DNA from: Rhizobium sp. Root483D2
GTDB lineage: Bacteria; Pseudomonadota; Alphaproteobacteria; Rhizobiales; Rhizobiaceae
Direction of reading: 5' to 3'
Assembly (NCBI RefSeq): GCF_001426685.1
Contig: NZ_LMFB01000009.1
Location: 200,454 to 264,453 of the forward strand
DNA: 64,000 nt
Shown: piece after piece, positions 45,000-52,871 of the stretch
How the letters are laid out: every line of letters begins with the position of its first letter
Position numbering within the stretch: position 1 is the first letter of the stretch
Position numbers and translations under genes: made by a program
Notes under the pieces: model-generated
Databases searched by the model: none
What the model saw: only the letters and a program-made list of their open reading frames with translations
Told to the model about the DNA's origin: nothing

Positions 45000-45200
45000 T
45001 CAGGTGACTTTCGGATCGATCCGTATGTTATCCTGGGCCGACCGCAGCTGATCGATCCGGGCCTTGCCATACTCGCGCGCGTCGATCTCGTTGCGGAACG
45101 ATCGATTTTCGGTATGGCTGCCATTGTAGATGGTCACGACCCAAGCGCCTTTCACAAGGCTGATCTGGGATCGCACTTTCGTGCCGTCAAAACCCGTCAT
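45000..45200 (-). CDS. small hypothetical protein
   Basis: Predicted 66-residue soluble protein (begins MTGFDGTKVRSQISLVKGAW). The ATG at 45200 has GGAGA 8 nt upstream, so it is chosen over the longer readings. Alternating hydrophobic strands (AWVVTIYNG) and a helix (EIDAREYGKARIDQLRSA) suggest a small alpha/beta fold. I do not recognise the family. It is flanked by another small - strand gene at 45274. Confidence 0.5.
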   Translation of the reverse strand: MTGFDGTKVRSQISLVKGAWVVTIYNGSHTENRSFRNEIDAREYGKARIDQLRSAQDNIRIDPKVT

Positions 45201-45273
45201 ATGCGTCGTCTCCATTTCATTTTCACAGTGGGCATGATTCTCAATCTGGTCAGCCCCCAAATGAGGGCGTTGG

Positions 45274-45633
45274 TCAAAGCCTAGTACTCGTACCCAGGGT
45301 CAACGTTTCCTTTGGGACGCGGTAACGGGAACGCGATATCAACCTATTCATCCGCCCGGCCGGCGTTCGGCGTTTGACAATGCTGAGGTAACAAATGAGT
45401 GCCTCGTCTGCCGCCAGAATGAGCGCTTCTGCAACGGCCTCACTCGGCCCATTCTCTTTCAGCGCAGTCAGGCAGGCTTGAAGAGCATTCAGATATTCAT
45501 CACCGGCGCTGAGCGGCCACTCCTGAAGGAGCAGTTCCGCCGCACCCATGACGGTGTCAACCGGCTTGTATCGTTCCCCAACACGCATAAGCAGCCAAAT
45601 TGTAGGAAATTGGCACGATCTGCTTGAACACAT
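45274..45633 (-). CDS. DUF982-family small protein
   Basis: Predicted 119-residue protein. The pattern GERYKPVDTVMGAAELLLQEWP, then a helix with ALQACLTALKENGPSEAVAEALILAADEA fits DUF982, a family expanded in rhizobia with no known function. The C-terminal 30 residues are basic and beyond the usual domain. An internal ATG at 45588 is a possible start, but part of the expected first strand (PTIWLLMRV) lies upstream, so the longer form is kept. Confidence 0.65.
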   Translation of the reverse strand: MCSSRSCQFPTIWLLMRVGERYKPVDTVMGAAELLLQEWPLSAGDEYLNALQACLTALKENGPSEAVAEALILAADEALICYLSIVKRRTPAGRMNRLISRSRYRVPKETLTLGTSTRL

Positions 45634-45833
45634 GGCACCCTCCCAACTCTGGGCATATGTATATTAGCATCAATGCAATTATCGTTCCAAAACACGCCTC
45701 TCCGCGAACCGATGACTTTGGCAAGCGCGATTGGTGTGGAAAACCATATGCTGCAGGGCCGGAGGCTAGATTCACCCTATTGCACCACGCTGTGGAGTGA
45801 CGGCAGATAGCTCACACACTCATCGGAGCGGGT

Positions 45834-46043
45834 ATGAACCAACCTATTCTGTCGGACAGTGACATAGAGCTGCTCAAGCGCGCCCTTGTGGGCCGGTGCC
45901 AATATCTTGGCATAAGCCCCGATGGCGCGGCCGCCCACACGGCCGCCGGACAACTTCTCGAGTTGTTTTACCTCGGCTTCAGAAACGAACAGCAATTGGC
46001 GACAGGCCCGATTGCCATGTCCAGCGGACAGAATTGCCACTGA
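45834..46043 (+). CDS. small hypothetical protein, rhizobial type
   Basis: Predicted 69-residue protein (DSDIELLKRALVGRCQYLG, AAHTAAGQLLELFYLGF). It is mostly helical and acidic at the N-terminus. CGGAGCGGGT precedes the ATG. The text resembles small conserved proteins I associate with rhizobial genomes, but I cannot assign a function. The next 170 nt to the Rieske gene (convergent) hold nothing I recognise. Confidence 0.5.
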   Translation: MNQPILSDSDIELLKRALVGRCQYLGISPDGAAAHTAAGQLLELFYLGFRNEQQLATGPIAMSSGQNCH

Positions 46044-46213
46044 CGGGTTGGGCTGATCGGTGGCCGTGGCCTTTGGCCGCCCAGATCACCCGCTAGCCAG
46101 GACAGATGCAGGTCAGTGCACAGCATTTGACAGGGTCAGATTCACCACTCCGATGACGATGTCCTGTAAATCCAGTATCACTGGATGTCATGGCACAGAC
46201 GGGCAATACTCGT

Positions 46214-47377
46214 TTAGATACCCTCGGCAGCCTCGCCGACACGGCTTCGGACATAGTTTCGAATATCCAGGCTCCAGTCTTCCATCGGCGCATAATATCC
46301 GAAATGGTGGACGCGGTTGGCCATGCCGCGTTGGACGCGTTCGCAGGCCGACCAGTCCTGACGGTTGACCAGATCCCAGAAATCTACGGTGTCGGACGGG
46401 TCGAAGCCAGGTTTTTCGATCTCTTGCTGTTCAAACAGAAAGATACAGCTGATATCGGTCCGGCCCGGTCCCTTGGGCGTTAAAAGAAAACAGGCGGCGT
46501 GGTCGCAGGCGAGGCTGACGAACAGGTTGGGATAAACCAGTTCGCCCTTGTGCCGGATCAGTTCGTGCTCGTCGAGACCGGGAAACGGGCGGCGGCTCGT
46601 CGTACCCGAGGCCGTGAACGTATAGGCGCCTTCGCGGTGAGGCACGCCGTTTTCCCAATCCAGCATCGCACCGCCATTCTCACGGAAGGCCGGAACCACC
46701 GCGCACAGTTCCGGATGCACGCCGGCACAGTGGTAACATTCGTTATAATTCTCGGCGATCACCTTCCAGTTCGCATCAACTTCGTAGTGAAGCACGGCAC
46801 CAACGCGCAGGCCGGCGAGCGAATAGCGGGCGATGCGCGCCGGCATCGGCCCCAGCTGCTCGGCCAGAGACGGCGCGCCTTCCGGCGTCAAGTGCAGGAA
46901 CAGAAATCCGCCCCAGCTGTCCACGCCAACCGGATAGAGGGAAAAATCCTCTTTCCTGAGCGACACGCCCTCAGCGAGATGCGGCGCTGCGATCAGCGCG
47001 CCATCCAGAGTGTAGGCCCAGGAATGATAGGCACACCGGATCAGGTTTTTACCCACCACGCCGCCCTTCAACGGCGCGCGGCCATGACGCTCCTCTGTCC
47101 CGGCCGCAACACAGAGCTCGGCGCCGCGATGGCGGCAGACGTTGTAGAAGGCTTTCAACACACCCTCGCGGTTACGAACCACCAGAACGCTTTGCCCGAA
47201 CACCTGGAATACCTTGTGCCCGCCGGCGAGATCGATCTCCTCGACGCGGCCGGCGCAAATCCATTCATTCAGAAAAATCCGCTGCTTTTCAAGATTGAAG
47301 ATCCGGTCTTCGAGATACCAGGACGATGGCAGGCTGGCTTGCAGCTGCGCAGATTGCGCGGTCTGGGCGATATTCAT
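46214..47377 (-). CDS. Rieske non-heme iron oxygenase, alpha subunit (betaine demethylase-like)
   Basis: Predicted 387-residue oxygenase. The Rieske [2Fe-2S] ligands are Cys81-x-His83 (NVCRHRGAELC) and Cys115-x2-His118 (RCAYHSW). The mononuclear iron site is in NYNECYHCAGVHPEL (His216, His221). Length and motifs fit the group that includes stachydrine demethylase, glycine-betaine oxygenase and carnitine oxygenase, which hydroxylate an N-methyl or neighbouring carbon. No reductase or ferredoxin gene adjoins it, so electrons must come from elsewhere. It is the last gene of a - strand operon holding a Dpp-type importer and a trimethylamine dehydrogenase-like flavoprotein. Confidence 0.9.
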   Translation of the reverse strand: MNIAQTAQSAQLQASLPSSWYLEDRIFNLEKQRIFLNEWICAGRVEEIDLAGGHKVFQVFGQSVLVVRNREGVLKAFYNVCRHRGAELCVAAGTEERHGRAPLKGGVVGKNLIRCAYHSWAYTLDGALIAAPHLAEGVSLRKEDFSLYPVGVDSWGGFLFLHLTPEGAPSLAEQLGPMPARIARYSLAGLRVGAVLHYEVDANWKVIAENYNECYHCAGVHPELCAVVPAFRENGGAMLDWENGVPHREGAYTFTASGTTSRRPFPGLDEHELIRHKGELVYPNLFVSLACDHAACFLLTPKGPGRTDISCIFLFEQQEIEKPGFDPSDTVDFWDLVNRQDWSACERVQRGMANRVHHFGYYAPMEDWSLDIRNYVRSRVGEAAEGI

Positions 47378-47483
47378 GTCTGAACTCCCTCGATTACATC
47401 ATGTGGCTGGGTCGCGGAAGCAACGTTCTTCCTGCCACCACGGCGGTGTAACCCGGCTTTATTAAGAGTCATCGGCACGATCT

Positions 47484-49040
47484 CTACCCCTTGGCGAAAC
47501 GCGCGATATCGAGATAGCCGTCGGCCAGGATGCACGGCTTCAAACCGCCGCGCGCCACGGCTGCGAATGTTTCGTGGGTGAGAAACACGAAGCCGCCGGA
47601 CTGTTCCATCAGGTCCTGCATCTTCCTGTAAATCCCCCCGCGCTTGTCCGCGTCCGGTTCGTTGGTGCCCTGCTGGTACAGCGCTTCGAATTCCGGGCTG
47701 TCGAACTGGGACCAGTTGTAGATGCCGATCTGCGCAGGACGGAACCAGGTCAGATTTTCCGATGGATCGACCCCGCCGGCAAAGCCCATCAGCACCATGT
47801 CGAGCGTCTTCCAGGTTTCGCCATTCTTGTCGCCCAGCGTCCAGTAGACGCCCTCATCGACAGCCTTTATCTCGACCGTGACGCCGATTGCGCCGAGCAA
47901 TGCCTGAATGATCTGGCAGGTCAGCTGGCTGGTCTTGTCGTTCATGGCGGCCAGTTCGATGGTGAGATCGGAAACACCCGCCTCTTCCAGCAAAGCCTGC
48001 GCCTTTTCGGCGTCCGGCGCGTAAAGAATAGCGTCACGATGTCCGATCATGCCGGGCGGCACGACGCCGGTTGCCGGTGCCGCCAGGCCGGAATAGGAAC
48101 CGTCCATGATCTGGCTGACGTCGAGCGCATATTGGATGGCGCGGCGCACCCGTTCATCCTGGAATTTGGGATTGATCAGGTTGATCGAAAGCCAAAGAAA
48201 GCGGTTGCCGTTCATCTCGATCAGCGATGTGTCGGCCGGAAGTGTATCGCGATAGCTGGCCAGAGTGTTGAGACTGATCTTGGTATAGGCAACGGCCTTG
48301 GATTCGTAGGCGAGCGCTGCTGCTTCGTCATCGGTGACGATCTCGAACTTCACCTTGGTGAAAGCTGGTGCATCACCCTTCCAGCCCGGATTGAGCGCAA
48401 GCTGAAGGTTCTGCTTCGGCACCCATTTCTCGATGATATACGGCCCGGAACTGGCGGGAATTTCGGTCGTAAATTTACCGCCTGACTTTTCCACCGCCTT
48501 GCGGCTGACAATGTGCCCCATATAATAGGGCAGCGTGGTCACCCAGAATGGGATCGACGGCGTCTTCAGGTGGATGATGCCGGTGCGCTCCCCCGTGACC
48601 TCGACCTTGTCCATCGCCTCGAAAGCATAGGCCCAGGCAGATGTATTAGCCGGATCTGCGACGCGCTCGAATGAAAACTTCACATCATCGGCAGTGACCG
48701 GACCAAAACCACCGGTCCATTCCAGCCAGTCGTGCAGTTCGAATTCGATCTCGGTAGGGGATTTTTGGGTAAGCGTCTTGGCGGCATAGGGCTGCCAGCC
48801 GGGCGTTTCGCGCACGTCGTTCAGCCGGTTGAGCGACACGAACAGGCAGCGGCCGATTTCCTCCTCGAGCAGGCCGTTCTGGAAAGCGGGATCGAGAACC
48901 TCGATATCGGAGGCGCCGCGGATCACCAGCGTATCGCCCTCGACGGCATAGCTGAGCCCCGGACGAAGGGTGATGGCGGCGGCAGCTGCGGCACTGGCAG
49001 TCAGAAACTGTCGTCTGTTCAGCGGTATGTTCGGTGTCAT
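47484..49040 (-). CDS. ABC transporter substrate-binding protein, family 5 (peptide/opine type)
   Basis: Predicted 518-residue periplasmic binding protein of SBP_bac_5 type. The N-terminus carries a twin-arginine signal (NRRQFLTASAAAAAAITL), so it may be exported folded. Family blocks are LDPAFQNGLLEEEIGRCLF, AKTLTQKSPTEIEFEL, VTADDVKFSFERV, NPGWKGDAPAFTKV and VRRAIQYALDVSQI. Ligands of the family include dipeptides, opines, nickel and small modified amino acids. With the two permeases and two ATPases upstream it makes a complete importer. Confidence 0.92.
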   Translation of the reverse strand: MTPNIPLNRRQFLTASAAAAAAITLRPGLSYAVEGDTLVIRGASDIEVLDPAFQNGLLEEEIGRCLFVSLNRLNDVRETPGWQPYAAKTLTQKSPTEIEFELHDWLEWTGGFGPVTADDVKFSFERVADPANTSAWAYAFEAMDKVEVTGERTGIIHLKTPSIPFWVTTLPYYMGHIVSRKAVEKSGGKFTTEIPASSGPYIIEKWVPKQNLQLALNPGWKGDAPAFTKVKFEIVTDDEAAALAYESKAVAYTKISLNTLASYRDTLPADTSLIEMNGNRFLWLSINLINPKFQDERVRRAIQYALDVSQIMDGSYSGLAAPATGVVPPGMIGHRDAILYAPDAEKAQALLEEAGVSDLTIELAAMNDKTSQLTCQIIQALLGAIGVTVEIKAVDEGVYWTLGDKNGETWKTLDMVLMGFAGGVDPSENLTWFRPAQIGIYNWSQFDSPEFEALYQQGTNEPDADKRGGIYRKMQDLMEQSGGFVFLTHETFAAVARGGLKPCILADGYLDIARFAKG

Positions 49041-49085
49041 GATGCGTATCCCCTTATGGTTCTTCTTGATGTATTTTCTAAGCCT

Positions 49086-50090
49086 CTATCTCATAGCCAT
49101 GGCAGACATGCCGGCCGGCGCCTCAAGTGGAAAATGGCAGCGCACGGTATGTCCTCCCGCAAACGGCATTTCCGCCGGCGCCTTGACCCGGCAACGATCC
49201 CGCGCGATACGGCAGCGTTGATGAAATTCGCACCCGGATGGGCGGTTCATGAGGCTCGGAACCTCGCCGATGACAGGCGGTTCGGCACGGAGGCGCTTCG
49301 GGTCGGGGACCGGCTCGCTGTCGAGCAATGCGCGCGTGTAGGGATGGCGGGGAGCGCGAAAAATCTCCGCCGTCGGTCCGCTTTCAACGACACGGCCGAG
49401 ATACATGATGACGATACGATCGGAAACATGCCTGGCGACGGCAAGATTGTGGGTGATCAGCAGGAAGGCCGTGTCGTGCCGGTCGCGAATATCCAGGAAA
49501 AGGTTCAGCACACCTCCCTGCACCGAGACGTCGAGCCCTGCAGTCGGCTCGTCGGCAATGATCAGCCGGGGAACGACCGACAATGCGCGGGCCACGGCGG
49601 CGCGTCGGGCCTGTCCGCCTGAAAGTGCATGCGGGAAACGCGACAGAAGGCTTGCCCCAAGACCCGCCGTTGCGGCGAGATCCTCCAGATCGGTGCGGCT
49701 CATGCCGCCTTTCCCTGCAATGCGGCGCGGTTCTGCGATCATCGCGCCAATGCGCTGGCGTGGATTGAAGGAGGATGCCGGGTCCTGAAACAAAAGCGCG
49801 GCCTCGCGGCGGACTTTGCGGAAACTCGCTTTCGAGAAATCCGGCAGGGCCGTGCCATCCAGCCTGATCTCGCCACCTGAAGGACGCATCAACCCCATCA
49901 GGGCGCGTCCAAACGTGGTCTTCCCCGATCCGCTTTCGCCGACGATACTGACGATTTCGCCGGCACGGACGGCAATCGATACGTCGATAAGAATATCCAG
50001 CTTGTATGTCGGCTGAAAGAAATAATGCGGGCCTTCCGGCACGCTGACGGTCAGATGATCGGCGGATATGACCGGATTTTTCAGGGTCAT
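49086..50090 (-). CDS. ABC transporter ATPase (DppF/OppF type)
   Basis: Predicted 334-residue ATPase. Walker A is GESGSGKTT, the signature is LSGGQARRA, Walker B is RLIIADEPTAGLDVS, and the C-terminal oligopeptide-ABC domain has HPYTRALLDSEPVPDP and a Cys-containing tail (CEFHQRCRIARDRC) that in DppF/OppF proteins can hold an iron-sulfur cluster. The gene start overlaps the stop of the partner ATPase by 4 nt. Confidence 0.93.
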   Translation of the reverse strand: MTLKNPVISADHLTVSVPEGPHYFFQPTYKLDILIDVSIAVRAGEIVSIVGESGSGKTTFGRALMGLMRPSGGEIRLDGTALPDFSKASFRKVRREAALLFQDPASSFNPRQRIGAMIAEPRRIAGKGGMSRTDLEDLAATAGLGASLLSRFPHALSGGQARRAAVARALSVVPRLIIADEPTAGLDVSVQGGVLNLFLDIRDRHDTAFLLITHNLAVARHVSDRIVIMYLGRVVESGPTAEIFRAPRHPYTRALLDSEPVPDPKRLRAEPPVIGEVPSLMNRPSGCEFHQRCRIARDRCRVKAPAEMPFAGGHTVRCHFPLEAPAGMSAMAMR

Positions 50091-50989
50091 GGCATCCCCC
50101 TCGCCACCGGCGCAACCCGGCGCAGCGCCTCATGATCGATGACAGGCAAACGGCCGATGCCTGTCTTGATCAGCGACGGTTCGCAGGCAAACAGTGCCTT
50201 GGTATAGGGATGACGCGGATCGGCGAAGATCGCCTCGACCGTGCCCTCCTCGACGATACGGCCGGCATACATCACCGCCACGCGGTCGCAGATTTCGGCG
50301 ATGACACCCAGATGATGGGAGATCATCAAAATGGCCACGCCGGACTCGGCGCGCAATTCGCGCATCAGATGCAGGATCTGCGCCTCCATGGTGACATCGA
50401 GCGCGGTGGTCGGCTCATCGGCAATCAGGAGCGATGGCCGCATCAGAAGGGCTGCGGCAATTGCCACGCGCTGAAGCATGCCGCCGGACAACTGGAACGG
50501 ATAGGTCTCGAGCCGTGCGGCCGGATCCGGCAATCCGACCTGCTTCAAGACGGCAAGAATACGCTCACGTTTTTCTTGTTTGCTTGCCTTGCGGTCGCGC
50601 CAGAGCAGATCGGTCAACTGATGGCCAAGCGTATGCAGCGGGCTGAACGCCGTCATCGGGTTTTGGAAAATCATGGCAGCGCCGGGACCGCGCAGCGATG
50701 CCACCGTCTTATCCGGCGATTGAAGAATGTCCGCGCCGCAGAGAGAAAGGTGCTGTCCGGTCATGACCGCCGATTGCGGCAGCAGGCGCAGGACCGCATG
50801 GGCGAGGGAAGTTTTGCCCGATCCGCTTTCGCCGATCACACCGACGACCTCGCCCGGCCGGACAGTGAGGTTGACGCCGCGCACCGCCGGAACGCCCCCG
50901 CTATAGGAAATCGTCAGGTCGCCGATATCGAGCACCGGCTCGGCCAATGCCGCACCCGTTAAACGGTTGAAGCCGAATTCGAGATTCAT
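50087..50989 (-). CDS. ABC transporter ATPase (DppD/OppD type)
   Basis: Predicted 300-residue ATPase. Walker A GESGSGKTSLA, signature LSGGMLQRVAIA, Walker B LLIADEPTTALDVT and the C-terminal DPRHPYTKALFACEPSL motif are present. The extreme C-terminal Cys cluster seen in many OppD/DppF proteins is absent here. Overlaps both neighbours by 4 nt, showing tight co-transcription with dppC- and dppF-like genes. Confidence 0.93.
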   Translation of the reverse strand: MNLEFGFNRLTGAALAEPVLDIGDLTISYSGGVPAVRGVNLTVRPGEVVGVIGESGSGKTSLAHAVLRLLPQSAVMTGQHLSLCGADILQSPDKTVASLRGPGAAMIFQNPMTAFSPLHTLGHQLTDLLWRDRKASKQEKRERILAVLKQVGLPDPAARLETYPFQLSGGMLQRVAIAAALLMRPSLLIADEPTTALDVTMEAQILHLMRELRAESGVAILMISHHLGVIAEICDRVAVMYAGRIVEEGTVEAIFADPRHPYTKALFACEPSLIKTGIGRLPVIDHEALRRVAPVARGMP

Positions 50990-51894
50990 GGCCGGCTCTC
51001 CCGCGCAAGCTTCGGATCGAGCGCATCGCGCAGCGCCTCGCCGAAGAAGGTGAAACCGATCGTGGCAAGGATCAGCGGCAATCCGCCGGCGATGACCGGC
51101 AGCGGGGTGGTGCGGATGACAGCGAAACCGTCCGACAGGATATTGCCCCAGCTCGGGATTTGCGGCTTCACACCAAGCCCCAGGAACGACAGCCCGGCCT
51201 CAAGCGTGATGATCGTCGAAAGATCGAGACAGGCAAGGATGAGCAGCGGGCCAATGACGTTCGGCAGAAGATGGACGAAGAGGATGCGGCCGAGGCCGGC
51301 ATTCATCGCCTGCTCCGCCTTGATGAAATCCCGAGCCTTGATGCTGAGCGTCTGCGTGCGGATCAGCCTTGCATAACTTGGGACCGAATAGATAACGATG
51401 ACGAGAATGACCGTCGAAACACCGGCCCTCAGAAGCACGACCATGGCGAGCCCGAACATGATCATCGGCAGGGAGCTTAAACTGTCGAAGACGAGGATAA
51501 GGCAGGCATCGAGCCAGCGCGGGCCATAACCGGCGATCAGGCCGAGAGGCAATGCTGCGGCCAGCGCCACGGCCAAGGATACCAGCGCCACGGTCATGGC
51601 CGTGCGGGTGCCAAGAATGACGCGGGAGAAGAGATCGCGACCGAGTTGATCGGTGCCGAGCAGATGGCTCCAGGATGGATCAGCAAGCCGTTCCTTGACG
51701 TTGATAGCGGTCGGCGAATAAGGCGCGATCCAGGGCGCAAACACAGCTGTCAGCACGATCAGAATAACCAGCGCGCAACCGATGGCCCCGAGCGGCGTCG
51801 CGATGATCTGCCGCATCACGCCCGCGATGCGCGACAGCCTTCCGGGCTCGGATATGGCAGCGCGGGTCGTCATGTCCGGTGCCGCAAGTGCCAT
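50986..51894 (-). CDS. ABC transporter permease (DppC type)
   Basis: Predicted 302-residue permease with an N-terminal helix, the GTDQLGRDLFSRVILGTRTA segment characteristic of DppC/OppC, and five further helices. The EAA-type loop is at ILFVHLLPNVIGPLLI. The ATG at 51894 follows the previous stop (TAGG-ATG); readings extending to 51942 lie in the upstream gene and are rejected. Confidence 0.92.
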   Translation of the reverse strand: MALAAPDMTTRAAISEPGRLSRIAGVMRQIIATPLGAIGCALVILIVLTAVFAPWIAPYSPTAINVKERLADPSWSHLLGTDQLGRDLFSRVILGTRTAMTVALVSLAVALAAALPLGLIAGYGPRWLDACLILVFDSLSSLPMIMFGLAMVVLLRAGVSTVILVIVIYSVPSYARLIRTQTLSIKARDFIKAEQAMNAGLGRILFVHLLPNVIGPLLILACLDLSTIITLEAGLSFLGLGVKPQIPSWGNILSDGFAVIRTTPLPVIAGGLPLILATIGFTFFGEALRDALDPKLARESRP

Positions 51895-51895
51895 C

Positions 51896-52840
51896 CTATA
51901 AAGCGCTCCTGACGCGGGGATCGAGGAAAGCCGTGACCACATCGGCGATGATCATGCAGGTCACATAGAGGCCGGATGTCATCAGCACGGTGCCCATGAC
52001 GACGGGATAGTTGCGCGAGATCACCGCATCATAGGTCATCTTTCCCAGCCCCGGCCGGGAGAAGACGATCTCCGCAAAGACCGAACCGGTGAGCAGCCCG
52101 CCGAAGCCGATGGCGATGACCGAAAGCACGGCGAGAAATGCCTGCTTCAGCGCATATCGATAGATGATCTTGCGTTCGGGAACGCCGAACGAGCGCAGGG
52201 TGCGCACATAAGCTTCCCCCATCGCCTCGATCATGGCGGCGCGCACGATGCGCGAGACGTAACCCACCCAACCAAGGCCGATGGCAAAAGACGGAAGGAT
52301 CAGGGCCCGCGCTTGGCTCATGATATTGCCGGGCTCGCCCGCGCCGATCGCCGGCAGCCAGTTGAGCGTCACGGCAAAGATCAACAGCGAATAAAGTGAG
52401 ACCACAAATGACGGCACGGCCACCAATCCCACGGACAGAATACCAATCAGCCAGTCCGGCCAGCGGCCATGATGGACAACGGCGGCGCAACCGAGCGCGA
52501 TGCCGAGCGCCACGGCCCAAATGAAACTCGCAACCGCCAGCGTTACCGTATAGGGCAGCACTTCGAGGATCATGGTCAGAACCGGGCGGCGGCTCCAGAC
52601 ATCCTCGCCGAGATTGCCCTCTGACAGGCGCCCGAGAAACAGGCCGAGCTGCTCGAAAACAGGCCGGTCGAGACCCATCAATTGGCGGAATGCCTCCCGC
52701 ATCTCCGGCGTCGAGCGCGGCCCCAGCGCCACAACGGTCGGGTCCCCGGGGATCATGTGCATCATCCCGAACAGGAGCAGCGCCACGATGAGCAGGATGA
52801 CCAAGCCAAGGCCGATGCGGCGCAGAATGAAGAGGGTCAT
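51896..52840 (-). CDS. ABC transporter permease (DppB type)
   Basis: Predicted 314-residue permease. The N-terminal FILRRIGLGLVILLIVALLLF, GDPTVVALG and GLDRPVFEQ are typical of DppB/OppB, as is the late GLLTGSVFAEIVFSRPGLG. About six membrane helices. It lies 31 nt downstream of the hydrolase gene and is the first transporter gene of the set. Confidence 0.92.
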   Translation of the reverse strand: MTLFILRRIGLGLVILLIVALLLFGMMHMIPGDPTVVALGPRSTPEMREAFRQLMGLDRPVFEQLGLFLGRLSEGNLGEDVWSRRPVLTMILEVLPYTVTLAVASFIWAVALGIALGCAAVVHHGRWPDWLIGILSVGLVAVPSFVVSLYSLLIFAVTLNWLPAIGAGEPGNIMSQARALILPSFAIGLGWVGYVSRIVRAAMIEAMGEAYVRTLRSFGVPERKIIYRYALKQAFLAVLSVIAIGFGGLLTGSVFAEIVFSRPGLGKMTYDAVISRNYPVVMGTVLMTSGLYVTCMIIADVVTAFLDPRVRSAL

Positions 52841-52871
52841 GGGCCGGCCCCCAGTTCAGCGGGGGAGCGCA

